Origin: Berkiella sp963803015
GTDB lineage: Bacteria > Pseudomonadota > Gammaproteobacteria > Berkiellales > Berkiellaceae
Assembly (NCBI GenBank): GCA_963803015.1
Contig: CAWDKV010000003.1
Coordinates: 124,001-188,000, forward strand
Direction: 5' to 3'
DNA: 64,000 bases
Shown piece after piece: positions 42,060 to 50,863 of the stretch. The translations under genes were made by a program, and so were the position numbers. The notes under the pieces were generated by a model. The model was not told the origin of the DNA, made no database searches, and saw only the letters and a list, made by a program, of their open reading frames with translations. How positions within the stretch are numbered: position 1 is the stretch's first letter; the number at the start of each line of letters is the position of its first letter.

Positions 42060-42203
42060 TACCCACAGCAGATGATTTTTACTCTAACGAGCACGCGTCG
42101 GCTAGGTGGCAAGCTCTAGAGCAACAGGAGTGTATACAAAATACATGACTGTTGCGATATGAGCGCAGCCAACAACGCCGAAGATTCATCTGCGAAGGGT
42201 ATA
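42060..42203 (+). repeat. Palindromic MITE-like element, copy A
   Basis: About 144 bases with inverted ends: TACCCACAGCAGATGATTTT at the left, and AATCATCTG-type complement GATTCATCTGCGAAGGGTA at the right. A second palindrome, GTGTATACAAAATACATGAC, sits inside. The right half matches the element in mutY closely (GAGCGCAGCCAACAAC versus GAGCGCAGGCAACAAC). It lies between the trp promoter and the giant repeat gene, whose ribosome site (GAAGGG) comes from its right end. Confidence 0.75.
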
Positions 42204-42206
42204 AAA

Positions 42207-45200
42207 ATGAAAAAAGGGCCAGAAGCTCAAAAAGAAGAGGTAGCTTTACAAAGTGAGCTTGAAGCAAAGTGCAGTGCTCTTTTTACCGAAGAGAGAGAGG
42301 AGAATGCTCTTGCAGAAGAGAATTTGTTTATTTTTCTCTCTAGCTGCCCTGTTTTTAATTCACTTAATTTTTTTAATCCTATTGCTGCAGGATTTCATCA
42401 ACAAGCTTTGCCAATAGAGTTAATTGCCTTAACCGCTTCCGTGGGGAAGACGCGCTGTTTTAATTATATTTTTGAAAGATTAGATATCACTAAACTCAAT
42501 TTGAATAAGGAATGCGTTGGCGCGATCTTCATAAGCGGCACGACTTTTTTACATTTAATTTGTTTAACCATTTTAAACAACACCTTTGCTCATATTGAAG
42601 AAGAGGTGAGTTTTAAATGTTTAACCCGTATTTTTCAAAAAAAAGATTTGCTGAAAAGATTAAATTTTAATGCAGAAATTCGTCAGAGTTATTATCGAGG
42701 CACAACGACTTTTTGGATGATAGCGATGATAGCTTTACGTCATTCTCGCCGAGAATTCCTTGATGGATTACTAAGAAATCCTGATACAAGAAAAAAACTA
42801 AATTTTAATGTTGCTTGCCAGCGCGCTACGATGGAGCATGCGCTCTATGGGATGTTAAGCGAGTTTGTATCATTATCTCAAAGTGTTTCTGCTGGATCTC
42901 GGCTAGTATTGCCGTCGGTTGAATTATTGACCGAAGAGCGTGAAGAACCTTATACAGGCATCTCTATTGGGCATATTTTTGCCAATTTAGCTTTAGCTGG
43001 ATCTCCAGACTATTTGCTGGGTTACATAGCAAAGGAAACACCCAATGCAATTACGCTTAATAAGAAGATTTTAGGGGGACCGTATCGCGGCGCTAGTTTG
43101 TTTTATCTGATAATTATTGCAGAACTCGTTAATACGAATCAGCTTATTGCTCAAATTCCTAAAAAAGTATTACAGGAGATAGAGATAGATGACAAAATAG
43201 AAGGACGAGCTAATTTTGGCGCAACCGCTTTATATTGGTTATCCGCCCTGGTTTGTAAAGGTAAAACAGCGCCTTTTGATTGCTTTATGTCATTTCCCGG
43301 TGCCTTTCAACACAACTTTAGGGTAACGTATGACCCTGAAAACAGAAATACCTCCATTTTATGGTGGCTTTCTTATGCTGCAGCAAAACAGCGTTCTTTA
43401 CAATTGGAGAAGGTATTAAGGCATAAGCCTCTTATTTTTGTCTCTTCCGATTTTCAGTTGAAAAGTAAGATAGAAAAAAATAAAACAACACCATTCTATT
43501 GGCTGATCCATGCAGCAATCCAAACACACACCAGACCCTTAGATTATTTTTTTGAAAATTATGCTCTCACGGAAATTGATTTCAACGATGAAATTGAACA
43601 TGAGGAATGTAGCGGCACAACACATTTATGGTGGCTAGCCTATTGTGCTTTTTTAGGGATGCCAAAATATGTTGAGCGTGTGATGGCGCATATTTCTTTA
43701 GAGAAACTAAACTTCAAAGCGGAATGTATATCAGATTGTGCCTATCAAGGTTGGACTGTATTACAACTTCTTGCAGAAGCCATGCTAAGAGGACATAGTG
43801 AGGCTTTTATTAAGGTTTTGCAGCATGAACCTCCTTTGCCTTTAGATATTCATTATGCCCAACCCATGGGCAAGAATAAAGGATTAACGGCTTTTCATCA
43901 AATTGGTCAAATGGCATATAAGAATAAATTTGCTTGCTTAGATCATGTCTTGATGACACCTCGATTTTCCCAAACCTTATTGCTTAATCAACGCTCTTTT
44001 AAAGGACCATCCAAGGGAACCACGCCCTTTTGGTGGTTGTGTGCGGCAGCAGCACGTCATAAACATTCAGGGGTTGAGCAAGTTCTAGCACGTTTTCCAC
44101 CATCGGAAATTGATTTAAATGCGAGATCAGAAAAGAAAGAAAATGAAGGGTTAACCTGTTTTGGGTTACTGATTAGAGGCAGTTTAAGGCACAGTCTTCG
44201 GCCACTGCAAATCGTATTTTCTCGTTTTGATATTACAAAAATTGAATATAATGTTGCCACCCTTCAAGATGCCTTTCCCGGCACGACCCCTTTTTGGTGG
44301 TTGGCACTTTTAGCAGTTTGTGGTAATCCCGAATTTTTAGAACAAGTATTAGAAGTTGTTCCTGGCGCTCAATTAAATGGTAATGCACTTTGTATTAGAG
44401 CTGAATTTGAGGGGACGACACCTTTATGGTGGATGGTGCAAGCGGCTTTACTAAACAGAGGCGCATGTCTGCAAAAATGGTTGGCAAAAATTTGTGTAAA
44501 AGAGCTTAATTGCCTAGCCAAACCCGAGTCAGGTTATTATAAGGATCAAACTGTACTTTTGGGATTGGCAGCTTTGGGCTACAGGGAACTTGTTAGCACT
44601 TATGTTGCATCACATATAGAAATGATTGATATCAACACAACTCTTTCTGTAGAGGGCTATCAAGGGACTTCCTTATTTTGGTGGTTCATCCAGTTTGCGA
44701 CGCAAAATTCACCAGCTTGTCTTGAAATAGTGTTTAACCAAGTGCCGGTAGAGTCTATCGATTTTGAAGTTAAAAATGAAGTGTCTGGTAAAACAATTTG
44801 GGATATGCTGCAAAATACCAAATGGGAGCCTATTGCACAATTTTTATCCCAATTGAAAAAAACAAAAGGATTAAAAGTTAAGACAGACAATCCTTCTCAT
44901 TTTGTCAAGTTAGAGCAGTTAGCTTCGATAGCTGAAGAAAATGGCTACGCCCAAGCTTTTGTGCTTTTAGCAAGGTTGTATTTAGATTTAAAATATAAAG
45001 ACCGCTTACAACGTATACTCCCTAAAATATCGCAAGACCATCTTGAATATAAAACTTTGCATCAGGGTTTATTGGCATTGCCTGTTGAGGAGACGGAAAA
45101 AGAAAAAAATGCACACCCGCCGGAAGAAAGTGAGGCCACGCGTTGTAATACATCACTGATAAATGATTTAGTGCAAGCTTTATCGACGTGTTCCTTGTGT

Positions 45201-45959
45201 GAAGAGACAGTTTCTCCCGCATTCATCGCCTGTCAGCCAGCGGCCTCCTCTGTTTTAGTTTTTAGCGCTACTGCTCCTCCTTCTCAAATAAGCGCTAGAC
45301 GTCAGGCTCCTGCACTGCTCATTAACCCTGATACACCAGTCAGTCCTCACTTCCGGAGTTTTGAGGCAACACGCATCCATGCCATGGTGATGCGGTGTTG
45401 TCATGCACCCTTAGACAAATTAATGACTCTGCTTTCTAAACTGGAATTGGTTTTGGCACATTCAAAAGTCGGCGCATTAATAGAATTGAGTATTAATGGA
45501 TTTTCACATTTAGATGATGCAATACGCCTGCCTTTTTTATGTCAGCAAAATAGACAGGCAGCTGAAGTGATAGCAGTAAGACTATTTCTCATTTTAAGCG
45601 AAGCCATGCAAAAGAAATTAAATTCACAGCAATTGGCCACGTTACTTTGTAATAAACCAGAGAAAGGCCCCATTTTATTGCATTCTGCTTTATGGAAACA
45701 ATCACAAGGTTGTTTAGAGCATGTCCTGGCCTTTTCAGAGAAATTTATTAGCAAATCTCATTGGCAAGAAATGCTCAAACGAGCGGATGATTTTGGTCAT
45801 ACCGCGTATCAATATGCTGTATCAAGTAATAATCCACGGTTTTTACAGCTTTTTACTACTGCTGTTGAAAGAGCGTTTAATGAAGAAAGTGCAGCTGTTC
45901 TCCAGAGGTTAGCTCAAAAAAGTAGATATTCTTTTAGACGTTGTGGCAATGGAGTGTAA
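42207..45959 (+). CDS. Giant Trp-rich repeat protein, effector candidate
   Basis: About 1,250 residues, no signal peptide or membrane helix. Roughly 16 repeats of about 50-60 residues run from near residue 90 to 890. Each has a core like G-T-T-P-F-W-W-L, a helical pair, a L-x-x-V-L helix, and a linker ending I-x-F-N. Examples are GTTPFWWLCAAAARHKHSG, GTTPFWWLALLAVCGNPEF and GTTPLWWMVQAALLNRGA. The core resembles the ankyrin start G-x-T-P-L-H-x-A-A with W-W-L replacing H-x-A, but the period is longer than 33. A different C-terminal domain (about 890-1250) ends in an ankyrin-like DDFGHTAYQYAVSSNN. I prefer the ATG at 42207 (GAAGGG upstream); 42159, inside the repeat element, is the alternative. 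A host-binding scaffold is inferred. Confidence 0.72.
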   Translation: MKKGPEAQKEEVALQSELEAKCSALFTEEREENALAEENLFIFLSSCPVFNSLNFFNPIAAGFHQQALPIELIALTASVGKTRCFNYIFERLDITKLNLNKECVGAIFISGTTFLHLICLTILNNTFAHIEEEVSFKCLTRIFQKKDLLKRLNFNAEIRQSYYRGTTTFWMIAMIALRHSRREFLDGLLRNPDTRKKLNFNVACQRATMEHALYGMLSEFVSLSQSVSAGSRLVLPSVELLTEEREEPYTGISIGHIFANLALAGSPDYLLGYIAKETPNAITLNKKILGGPYRGASLFYLIIIAELVNTNQLIAQIPKKVLQEIEIDDKIEGRANFGATALYWLSALVCKGKTAPFDCFMSFPGAFQHNFRVTYDPENRNTSILWWLSYAAAKQRSLQLEKVLRHKPLIFVSSDFQLKSKIEKNKTTPFYWLIHAAIQTHTRPLDYFFENYALTEIDFNDEIEHEECSGTTHLWWLAYCAFLGMPKYVERVMAHISLEKLNFKAECISDCAYQGWTVLQLLAEAMLRGHSEAFIKVLQHEPPLPLDIHYAQPMGKNKGLTAFHQIGQMAYKNKFACLDHVLMTPRFSQTLLLNQRSFKGPSKGTTPFWWLCAAAARHKHSGVEQVLARFPPSEIDLNARSEKKENEGLTCFGLLIRGSLRHSLRPLQIVFSRFDITKIEYNVATLQDAFPGTTPFWWLALLAVCGNPEFLEQVLEVVPGAQLNGNALCIRAEFEGTTPLWWMVQAALLNRGACLQKWLAKICVKELNCLAKPESGYYKDQTVLLGLAALGYRELVSTYVASHIEMIDINTTLSVEGYQGTSLFWWFIQFATQNSPACLEIVFNQVPVESIDFEVKNEVSGKTIWDMLQNTKWEPIAQFLSQLKKTKGLKVKTDNPSHFVKLEQLASIAEENGYAQAFVLLARLYLDLKYKDRLQRILPKISQDHLEYKTLHQGLLALPVEETEKEKNAHPPEESEATRCNTSLINDLVQALSTCSLCEETVSPAFIACQPAASSVLVFSATAPPSQISARRQAPALLINPDTPVSPHFRSFEATRIHAMVMRCCHAPLDKLMTLLSKLELVLAHSKVGALIELSINGFSHLDDAIRLPFLCQQNRQAAEVIAVRLFLILSEAMQKKLNSQQLATLLCNKPEKGPILLHSALWKQSQGCLEHVLAFSEKFISKSHWQEMLKRADDFGHTAYQYAVSSNNPRFLQLFTTAVERAFNEESAAVLQRLAQKSRYSFRRCGNGV

Positions 45960-46061
45960 TACTATGAGCATAGTTAAATATCAAACTCCATCATTGTTGA
46001 GCGCATTGCCTATGATAGATTTTGCTGTAAACTGAATTTTTCATCTAGCGGAGACTCGGTT

Positions 46062-47150
46062 ATGGGCATGACCAAAGAACAAAAAAAACAAGCTGCATTG
46101 CAAACCTTGGGAATTGATAATACAAACCAAGCTAAAAGCGCTTATCGTAGACAGGTCCTTGAATGTCATCCAGATAAGTTGCAATACCTTGAAGGTGCGA
46201 CGGATTTCGATAAAAAGAAAATATTGACCGATGCACAAGCTCGCTTTATCGCGTTGACCCAGGCTTATGATCTCCTCACAGGCAAGATTGAATTAACAGA
46301 TGATGAAGATATTGGCGCAGAAGCGTCGGCCGCTTCAGCGATACCACAAGAGACGGCATCATTTTGGAAAACCCCCTTTGAAGTAGGAGAAGATCTCCCT
46401 GGTGTGCAAGAGACGTTTAACGCTTTATTTTTAATCCCGCGTTGGACAGAGCTTACGCCACATGTCTATAGCATTGGTTATGCGACAGCGAGCGCCACAG
46501 CGAATGCAGCGGGCGTGCGAGCAACTAACATTTCTTTTTCTAGTCAGGCGCAACTGGCACAATTTTGTAATGGCGGCTTAAAACAATCCTCAGGAATGTT
46601 AATGTTTACTGCATTGAATTTTCCAAGAGCGTGGTTAGGCACCGTATATGATGCCTTGGCAACGAATAAAAATCTAAATCAAATTGATTTCCCAGCTGGC
46701 TACAAACTTGATGCAGATGAGGCAAAGAGATGGCAGGCCTTGGTTCAAAAACCGACATCTCAAGATACGGCGACTCAGCTTATAACAACAACTTTTCAGA
46801 ATAATCGCCTCCCTATTATAGCAGGAGGGACGACAGCTGTTGCTCTTATCCTTTTCACAGGTGGATTATTTTTTCCCTTGCTTGCAGGTCTTGGCGTACT
46901 CTTTGCAGGACGTGAAATTGAGAAAAGGATGAAACAATCCAGAGAGTATTACAGTGAAGAAAAGATAAAGACATTAGAAGGTCAGCCTGAAGCTGAAGCT
47001 TATCATTTAGGAGAAGAAGCCGCTAAAGGCTTTATGCCACTAGCCCATTCTTTAATGGATCCCAAAGCGCGCCAAGCGCCTAATGCTTATGTAGCAGGAT
47101 TGCAGCATGCCCTTGAACCCCATCAGCGGCGTGCGCACAAACCTTCTTAA
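46062..47150 (+). CDS. J-domain protein with C-terminal membrane hairpin
   Basis: 362 residues. The N-terminal J domain (about 5-72) has the Hsp70-stimulating HPD in VLECHPDKLQYLEG and a final helix AQARFIALTQAYDLLTG. There is no Gly/Phe or zinc region, so it is not DnaJ itself. After about 190 residues of unknown type, a hydrophobic pair (about 245-285; AVALILFTGGLFFPLLAGLGVLF split by Gly/Pro) suggests a membrane hairpin. The ribosome site GGAGA precedes the ATG. This design is common among proteins that redirect host Hsp70, but an ordinary envelope chaperone role is possible. Confidence 0.75.
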   Translation: MGMTKEQKKQAALQTLGIDNTNQAKSAYRRQVLECHPDKLQYLEGATDFDKKKILTDAQARFIALTQAYDLLTGKIELTDDEDIGAEASAASAIPQETASFWKTPFEVGEDLPGVQETFNALFLIPRWTELTPHVYSIGYATASATANAAGVRATNISFSSQAQLAQFCNGGLKQSSGMLMFTALNFPRAWLGTVYDALATNKNLNQIDFPAGYKLDADEAKRWQALVQKPTSQDTATQLITTTFQNNRLPIIAGGTTAVALILFTGGLFFPLLAGLGVLFAGREIEKRMKQSREYYSEEKIKTLEGQPEAEAYHLGEEAAKGFMPLAHSLMDPKARQAPNAYVAGLQHALEPHQRRAHKPS

Positions 47151-47174
47151 AAAAAGGGGCTTTTGCCCCTTTTT
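47151..47174. terminator. Bidirectional terminator between J-domain gene and yggX
   Basis: AAAAAGGGGC and GCCCCTTTTT flank a TTTT loop, with T-runs reading in both directions. It separates two convergent units. Confidence 0.88.
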
Positions 47175-47181
47175 TTCAGCT

Positions 47182-47457
47182 TTAAGAAACGATAGGCTTG
47201 TAGCCCGCTGGTTTCTCGGTGTCCCCTTCAAATAAAAATTGCTGCATCGCTTGCTCCAAAAAGGGGCGCGTTTTAGCATCGAGTAAATTCAGGCGGTTTT
47301 CATTAATTAACATGGTTTGCTGTTGTAACCACTGTTGCCAGGCTTCCATGCTGATATGTTCAAAAATGCGCTGACCAAGCTCGCCCGGATAGGGTGTATA
47401 TTCTAAAGCAGGCGCTTCTTTTTGTAATTTTTGGCAGAAAATAAGGCGTTGGGTCAT
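47182..47457 (-). CDS. yggX: Fe(2+)-trafficking/oxidative damage protection protein
   Basis: A 91-residue YggX protein, which protects iron-sulfur clusters from oxidation. Characteristic features: LIFCQKLQKEAPALEY (conserved Cys), PYPGELGQRIFEHIS, AWQQWLQQQTMLINENRLN, and a C-terminal FLFEGDTEKPAGYKP. It follows mutY with a one-base gap, the same mutY-yggX order as in Escherichia coli. Confidence 0.94.
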   Translation of the reverse strand: MTQRLIFCQKLQKEAPALEYTPYPGELGQRIFEHISMEAWQQWLQQQTMLINENRLNLLDAKTRPFLEQAMQQFLFEGDTEKPAGYKPIVS

Positions 47458-47458
47458 G

Positions 47459-48631
47459 TCATTCTTCCTCGGGCAGTGTACTCAGCAGTTTTTTGATAGG
47501 CGCAGGTAAGCCAATTTTAGAGAGTTCTTGCTGTTTTTGCCAGCGTTTATTTGGGGGTAAGGCGGTTTTTGGGGCTTTTACTGTCATTTGGAAGGGCGTT
47601 ATCTTTAAATGAAAATGAGTGAAAGTGTGCTTAAAAGGCGGTAAAGATTTAAGTGTCGATTTTTTTTCAGCAAAATGTTCATGTAAATAAGCGTGCATCT
47701 TATCGCTTTGTGAAAACTCCGGTAAGCTAAAAAGACCACCCCAGATCCCTTTTTGCGGGCGCTCTTCTAATAAGATTTCCCCCCGCTTATTAAATAAGCA
47801 AAGCATATAAAGGTGCCGTGTTGGGATGGTCTTACTAGGCTTTTTATGAGGATACATATCCTGTTCTTGATATAAAAAAGATAGGCATTTTTTTTGCAAA
47901 GGGCAGCGTTCGCAAAGCGGCGCCTTTCTTGTACAACAGGTTGCGCCCAGATCCATAATCGCTTGCGTGTAATCAGCCGCGCGATTTTTCGGCGTGTATT
48001 TTTCCGCAAGCTGCCAAAGGCCTACTTGTATGGATTTCTGATCGGGGTATCCTTCGATACGGTGCAAGCGACACAGTACACGTTTAACATTGCCGTCTAA
48101 AATAGGGGTGGGTAAATTAAAACTTTGTGCCAAAATGGCGCCAGCAGTTGAGCGACCAATACCAGGTAAGTCCATCAACGCTTCAACGGTTTGAGGAACA
48201 TGGTTAGCAAACTCTTGGTGAATAATCTGTGCTGTTCGATGTAAGTTGCGTGCTCTGGCGTAGTATCCAAGGCCTGCCCACAGTGCTAACACTTTTTCTA
48301 ATGGCGCTTGCGCTAATTTATCTATGGAAGGGAAAGCCTTGGTAAACTTGTTAAAGTAATCAATCACGCTAGAAACTTGCGTTTGTTGCAACATCACCTC
48401 AGACAGCCAGATCCGATAAGGGTCAACGGGCTTTTTCCAAGGCAAATCTTTTCTACCGTATTGATCAAACCATTTTAACAAGTTACTTTGTAACCAACGT
48501 GGCGTTATACCCTTCCCAGATGAATTTTCGGTGTTGTTGCCTGCGCTCTTCACCCCAAGTGTACGCTCCTGGGGCTTCAGTCGCTTGGCGCCTAACCGAA
48601 AAATCATCTGCTTTGGGTATAGTCTTGTCAT
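47459..48631 (-). CDS. mutY: Adenine DNA glycosylase MutY with in-frame repeat insertion
   Basis: 390 residues; removes adenine mispaired with 8-oxoguanine. Motifs: WFDQYGRKDLPWKK, SEVMLQQTQV (catalytic Glu), helix-hairpin-helix with LPGIGRSTAGAILAQSF, the catalytic Asp in ILDGNVKRVL, a 4Fe-4S set in CCTRKAPLCERCPLQKKC, and a C-terminal Nudix-like 8-oxoG sensor. Normal MutY starts right before the helix WLQSNLLKWF. Here residues 5-42 are encoded by a palindromic element; removing exactly 114 bases leaves MTRL-TPRWLQSN, a normal start. The gene follows the AsmA gene with a one-base gap. Confidence 0.93.
   Translation of the reverse strand: MTRLYPKQMIFRLGAKRLKPQERTLGVKSAGNNTENSSGKGITPRWLQSNLLKWFDQYGRKDLPWKKPVDPYRIWLSEVMLQQTQVSSVIDYFNKFTKAFPSIDKLAQAPLEKVLALWAGLGYYARARNLHRTAQIIHQEFANHVPQTVEALMDLPGIGRSTAGAILAQSFNLPTPILDGNVKRVLCRLHRIEGYPDQKSIQVGLWQLAEKYTPKNRAADYTQAIMDLGATCCTRKAPLCERCPLQKKCLSFLYQEQDMYPHKKPSKTIPTRHLYMLCLFNKRGEILLEERPQKGIWGGLFSLPEFSQSDKMHAYLHEHFAEKKSTLKSLPPFKHTFTHFHLKITPFQMTVKAPKTALPPNKRWQKQQELSKIGLPAPIKKLLSTLPEEE
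48506..48621 (-). repeat. Palindromic MITE-like element inserted in frame in mutY (copy B)
   Basis: About 112 bases bounded by TACCC...GGGTA, flanked on both sides by TA (48620-48621 and 48506-48507). The left arm AGCAGATGATTTTTCGG pairs imperfectly with the right arm CCGAAAATTCATCTG. An internal palindrome CCCCAG...TTGGGG lies in the middle. Element plus one TA is 114 bases, 38 codons, without stops in this frame. The right half encodes SAGNNTENSSGKGI, similar to SAANNAEDSSAKGI encoded by copy A. Confidence 0.82.
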
Positions 48632-48632
48632 T

Positions 48633-50624
48633 TTAAAACTTAAATATTTTTTCTAAGCCTTTGTTGAGTTTTTCTTCTATTTTTTCTTGTAGCAGTTCTT
48701 CTCTTGTCTTATCAGGATTATCTTCTTCTTTCAAAATTTTACTGATTTGGCGATCCATTTCTTTTGAGAATTTTTGTTTTACGCCTTTTTCTAATAACGC
48801 TTTCAAATAAAGATCAAAATCAGGCAAAACACGCGGTTTTTCTAAGGAGCCTTTAATGCGGATAGCAAGGGGGAGCGCATTAGGATGCTCTTGGCCATCA
48901 TGGTAAATTTTCTTAGCTTGTATTTTATACGCAATCGTTTGGGAATTGAGATCGACCTCGCCAACGCCATTAGCCATAAAATCTGTGGCTGAAAGTGTTA
49001 AGTCATTATTATCAATCACATTATTATTAATCTTTAATGTTCCTGAGAGACTATTAAAGAGGGTTTGTTTACTATCTTCTAAGCTAAACTCCTCTTTTTT
49101 TATCATTGCTCTGGCGCGTTCTAAATAATAGTTAACATCCACTCCCTTTAGAGTGCCATTTTTTATATCAAGACGCGTTGTGCCGTTGAGCTTACTGTTG
49201 CTGTGGGAGAGATCAAAAGTGACATCCGCATTACCAGAAATGGGCTGCTTTTGTTTCAATGCACCAAGAAGCGGATCTAAAGCGATATGATAGATTTTTC
49301 CGCTAAAAGAAGTAGTGCCATTTTTGTTTGCTAGATCATACTGAATTTTGGTAGCAAGAGAGCCTTGGTAGAGATCAGCGGTGAGCGGATTGAGAGTCAG
49401 CATTGATCCGTCTTTTCTCAGCGAAGTTTTCACATTTTTTAGCGTGAGCCCTTTTACCATCACTTGGTTAATAGTCAATTCTCCTTTAACAGTGCGCTCT
49501 GCTTGTTGTTTAGAAGAAGAGGGAAGTTTCTTGTTTGGTGTTAAAGCGACGACGGATGGAGAAGATTTTTCATTAGCAGAAGTTTTAGAGGTATCACCTT
49601 TGCCTAGTTTGTCAAAATCAATTTCATTAGTTTGCAGTTTAAATTGCAGTGGCAAATTAGAGGCAGCAGGGATTGTGATAGAACCGCTGATATGGGTTTT
49701 ATCGGCTTTAAAATTAAGATTAGACAGCAAAATTTGATTTTTATTCATGTCGAGTTTTGTTGTTAACTCGCCTTGCTTGAAGGGATAATTTGCCGGGAAA
49801 TCCAAAGAAAACGTTGTATCAAAAGTAGCGTCTTTGTTTTTACTAATATAGCCCTTGACGTTACCTTGTCCCCGCAGCGCATTTTTTTCATCATTGGTTA
49901 AGTAGGCAAAGTGAAACTTACTTTCAAGAGGATAAGCATTGTTTTGTGGTTGTCCTTTGCCAGTTAAGGAAACTTTATCTAAAATGAAACGCTGGTTTTG
50001 TTGTCTGTCTTCATAAACAAGGGTCGCATTGCTAATTTCATATTGCGCGAGTGAAAAGTGTAGTTTTTTGGGATTTTGGCTAGAGGAGGTTTTGCTGTTT
50101 GGATTGGATGGATGCTCAGGAGTCTTGTGCTCAGTTTTATTTGCGGAATTCAATTTCTCAATAAAGTAATCCCAGTTGGTTTTGCCATTACTGTCTTTAA
50201 CCAAGTGAATGCTGACTTCTTTCAAAAAAAGTGTATCCATCGCGAAATGTAATTTAAAAATCTCACGCAAAGGAACTTTAAAGCCCAATTCTTTGACAGC
50301 AATAAAAGTGCCTTCCCCAAATTGCGGCGCTTGATCTATGCTGAGATCAATCACTTCCAATCCAATCCACGGAAAAAATTTCAGTTTGAGATCACCTTTG
50401 ATATCTATAGGTAATCCTGATTTTTGGGTGAGATGAGTAGAAATCTCGGTTTTGTATTGATTGGCATCAAAAAACATCAATGCGGCCAGTGGTACCACAA
50501 TGATTAAGCTTAGAATTAACAAGAACAACCAGAGCAACCCGCGAAGAATCCGCTTCATCACGGAAGGCTTAGACTTAGGTAAAGGAGTGTCAAGTTCGCT
50601 CATGATTGGAGTCATATTTTCCAT
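48633..50624 (-). CDS. AsmA-family envelope protein
   Basis: A 663-residue bridge-like lipid transfer family member anchored in the inner membrane. One N-terminal helix (about 30-52, GLLWLFLLILSLIIVVPLAA) is followed by the AsmA start FFDANQYKTEISTHLTQKSG and IDIKGDLKLKFFPWIGLEV. Beta-rich periplasmic sequence follows, then the C-terminal AsmA_2 part SGNADVTFDLSHSNSKLNGT and ITLSA-like strands. A charged tail (EEDNPDKTREELLQEKI) ends the protein. It is probably first in an asmA-mutY-yggX unit. Confidence 0.88.
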   Translation of the reverse strand: MENMTPIMSELDTPLPKSKPSVMKRILRGLLWLFLLILSLIIVVPLAALMFFDANQYKTEISTHLTQKSGLPIDIKGDLKLKFFPWIGLEVIDLSIDQAPQFGEGTFIAVKELGFKVPLREIFKLHFAMDTLFLKEVSIHLVKDSNGKTNWDYFIEKLNSANKTEHKTPEHPSNPNSKTSSSQNPKKLHFSLAQYEISNATLVYEDRQQNQRFILDKVSLTGKGQPQNNAYPLESKFHFAYLTNDEKNALRGQGNVKGYISKNKDATFDTTFSLDFPANYPFKQGELTTKLDMNKNQILLSNLNFKADKTHISGSITIPAASNLPLQFKLQTNEIDFDKLGKGDTSKTSANEKSSPSVVALTPNKKLPSSSKQQAERTVKGELTINQVMVKGLTLKNVKTSLRKDGSMLTLNPLTADLYQGSLATKIQYDLANKNGTTSFSGKIYHIALDPLLGALKQKQPISGNADVTFDLSHSNSKLNGTTRLDIKNGTLKGVDVNYYLERARAMIKKEEFSLEDSKQTLFNSLSGTLKINNNVIDNNDLTLSATDFMANGVGEVDLNSQTIAYKIQAKKIYHDGQEHPNALPLAIRIKGSLEKPRVLPDFDLYLKALLEKGVKQKFSKEMDRQISKILKEEDNPDKTREELLQEKIEEKLNKGLEKIFKF

Positions 50625-50659
50625 ATCTATTTCGCCATGATTGTTTATGTATGAGGAGT

Positions 50660-50733
50660 GGAGCGGGTGATGGGAATCGAACCCACGCCATCAGCTTGGG
50701 AAGCTGAGGTACTACCATTGTACTACACCCGCT
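50660..50733 (-). tRNA. tRNA-Gly (anticodon CCC)
   Basis: A complete cloverleaf: acceptor GCGGGTG/CACCCGC, D arm GTACAATGGTAGTAC, anticodon arm TCAGC-TTCCCAA-GCTGA with CCC at the anticodon positions, T arm GTGGG-TTCGATT-CCCAT, discriminator T and an encoded CCA. It reads GGG codons. Two palindromic repeats lie immediately 5' of the gene. Confidence 0.93.
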
Positions 50734-50738
50734 TTTTA

Positions 50739-50859
50739 CTCTTTCCATTTTGACTTTATGCATCGTTGTCTGCACCTTCTCGCAACAGTCATGTACTAAG
50801 ATGTACACTCCTGCCGCTCGAAGGCTTGACGCCTTGCCTAAAGCCAAACTGGTTCGAGT
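50739..50859. repeat. Palindromic repeat next to tRNA-Gly, unit 1
   Basis: 121 bases with inverted ends ACTCTTTCCATTTTGACTTTA and, inverted, ACTCGAACCAGTTTGGCTTTA. Its centre (CGCAACAGTCATGTAC...GTACACTCCTG) is related to the middle of copy A at 42060-42203, so this is a related family with different arms. Confidence 0.7.
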
Positions 50860-50863
50860 AAAT

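Noticed and set aside
41934..42119. A 61-codon plus-strand frame before the giant gene
   Set aside because: It overlaps the kynU-trp promoter and the left arm of the palindromic element and has no homolog-like features.
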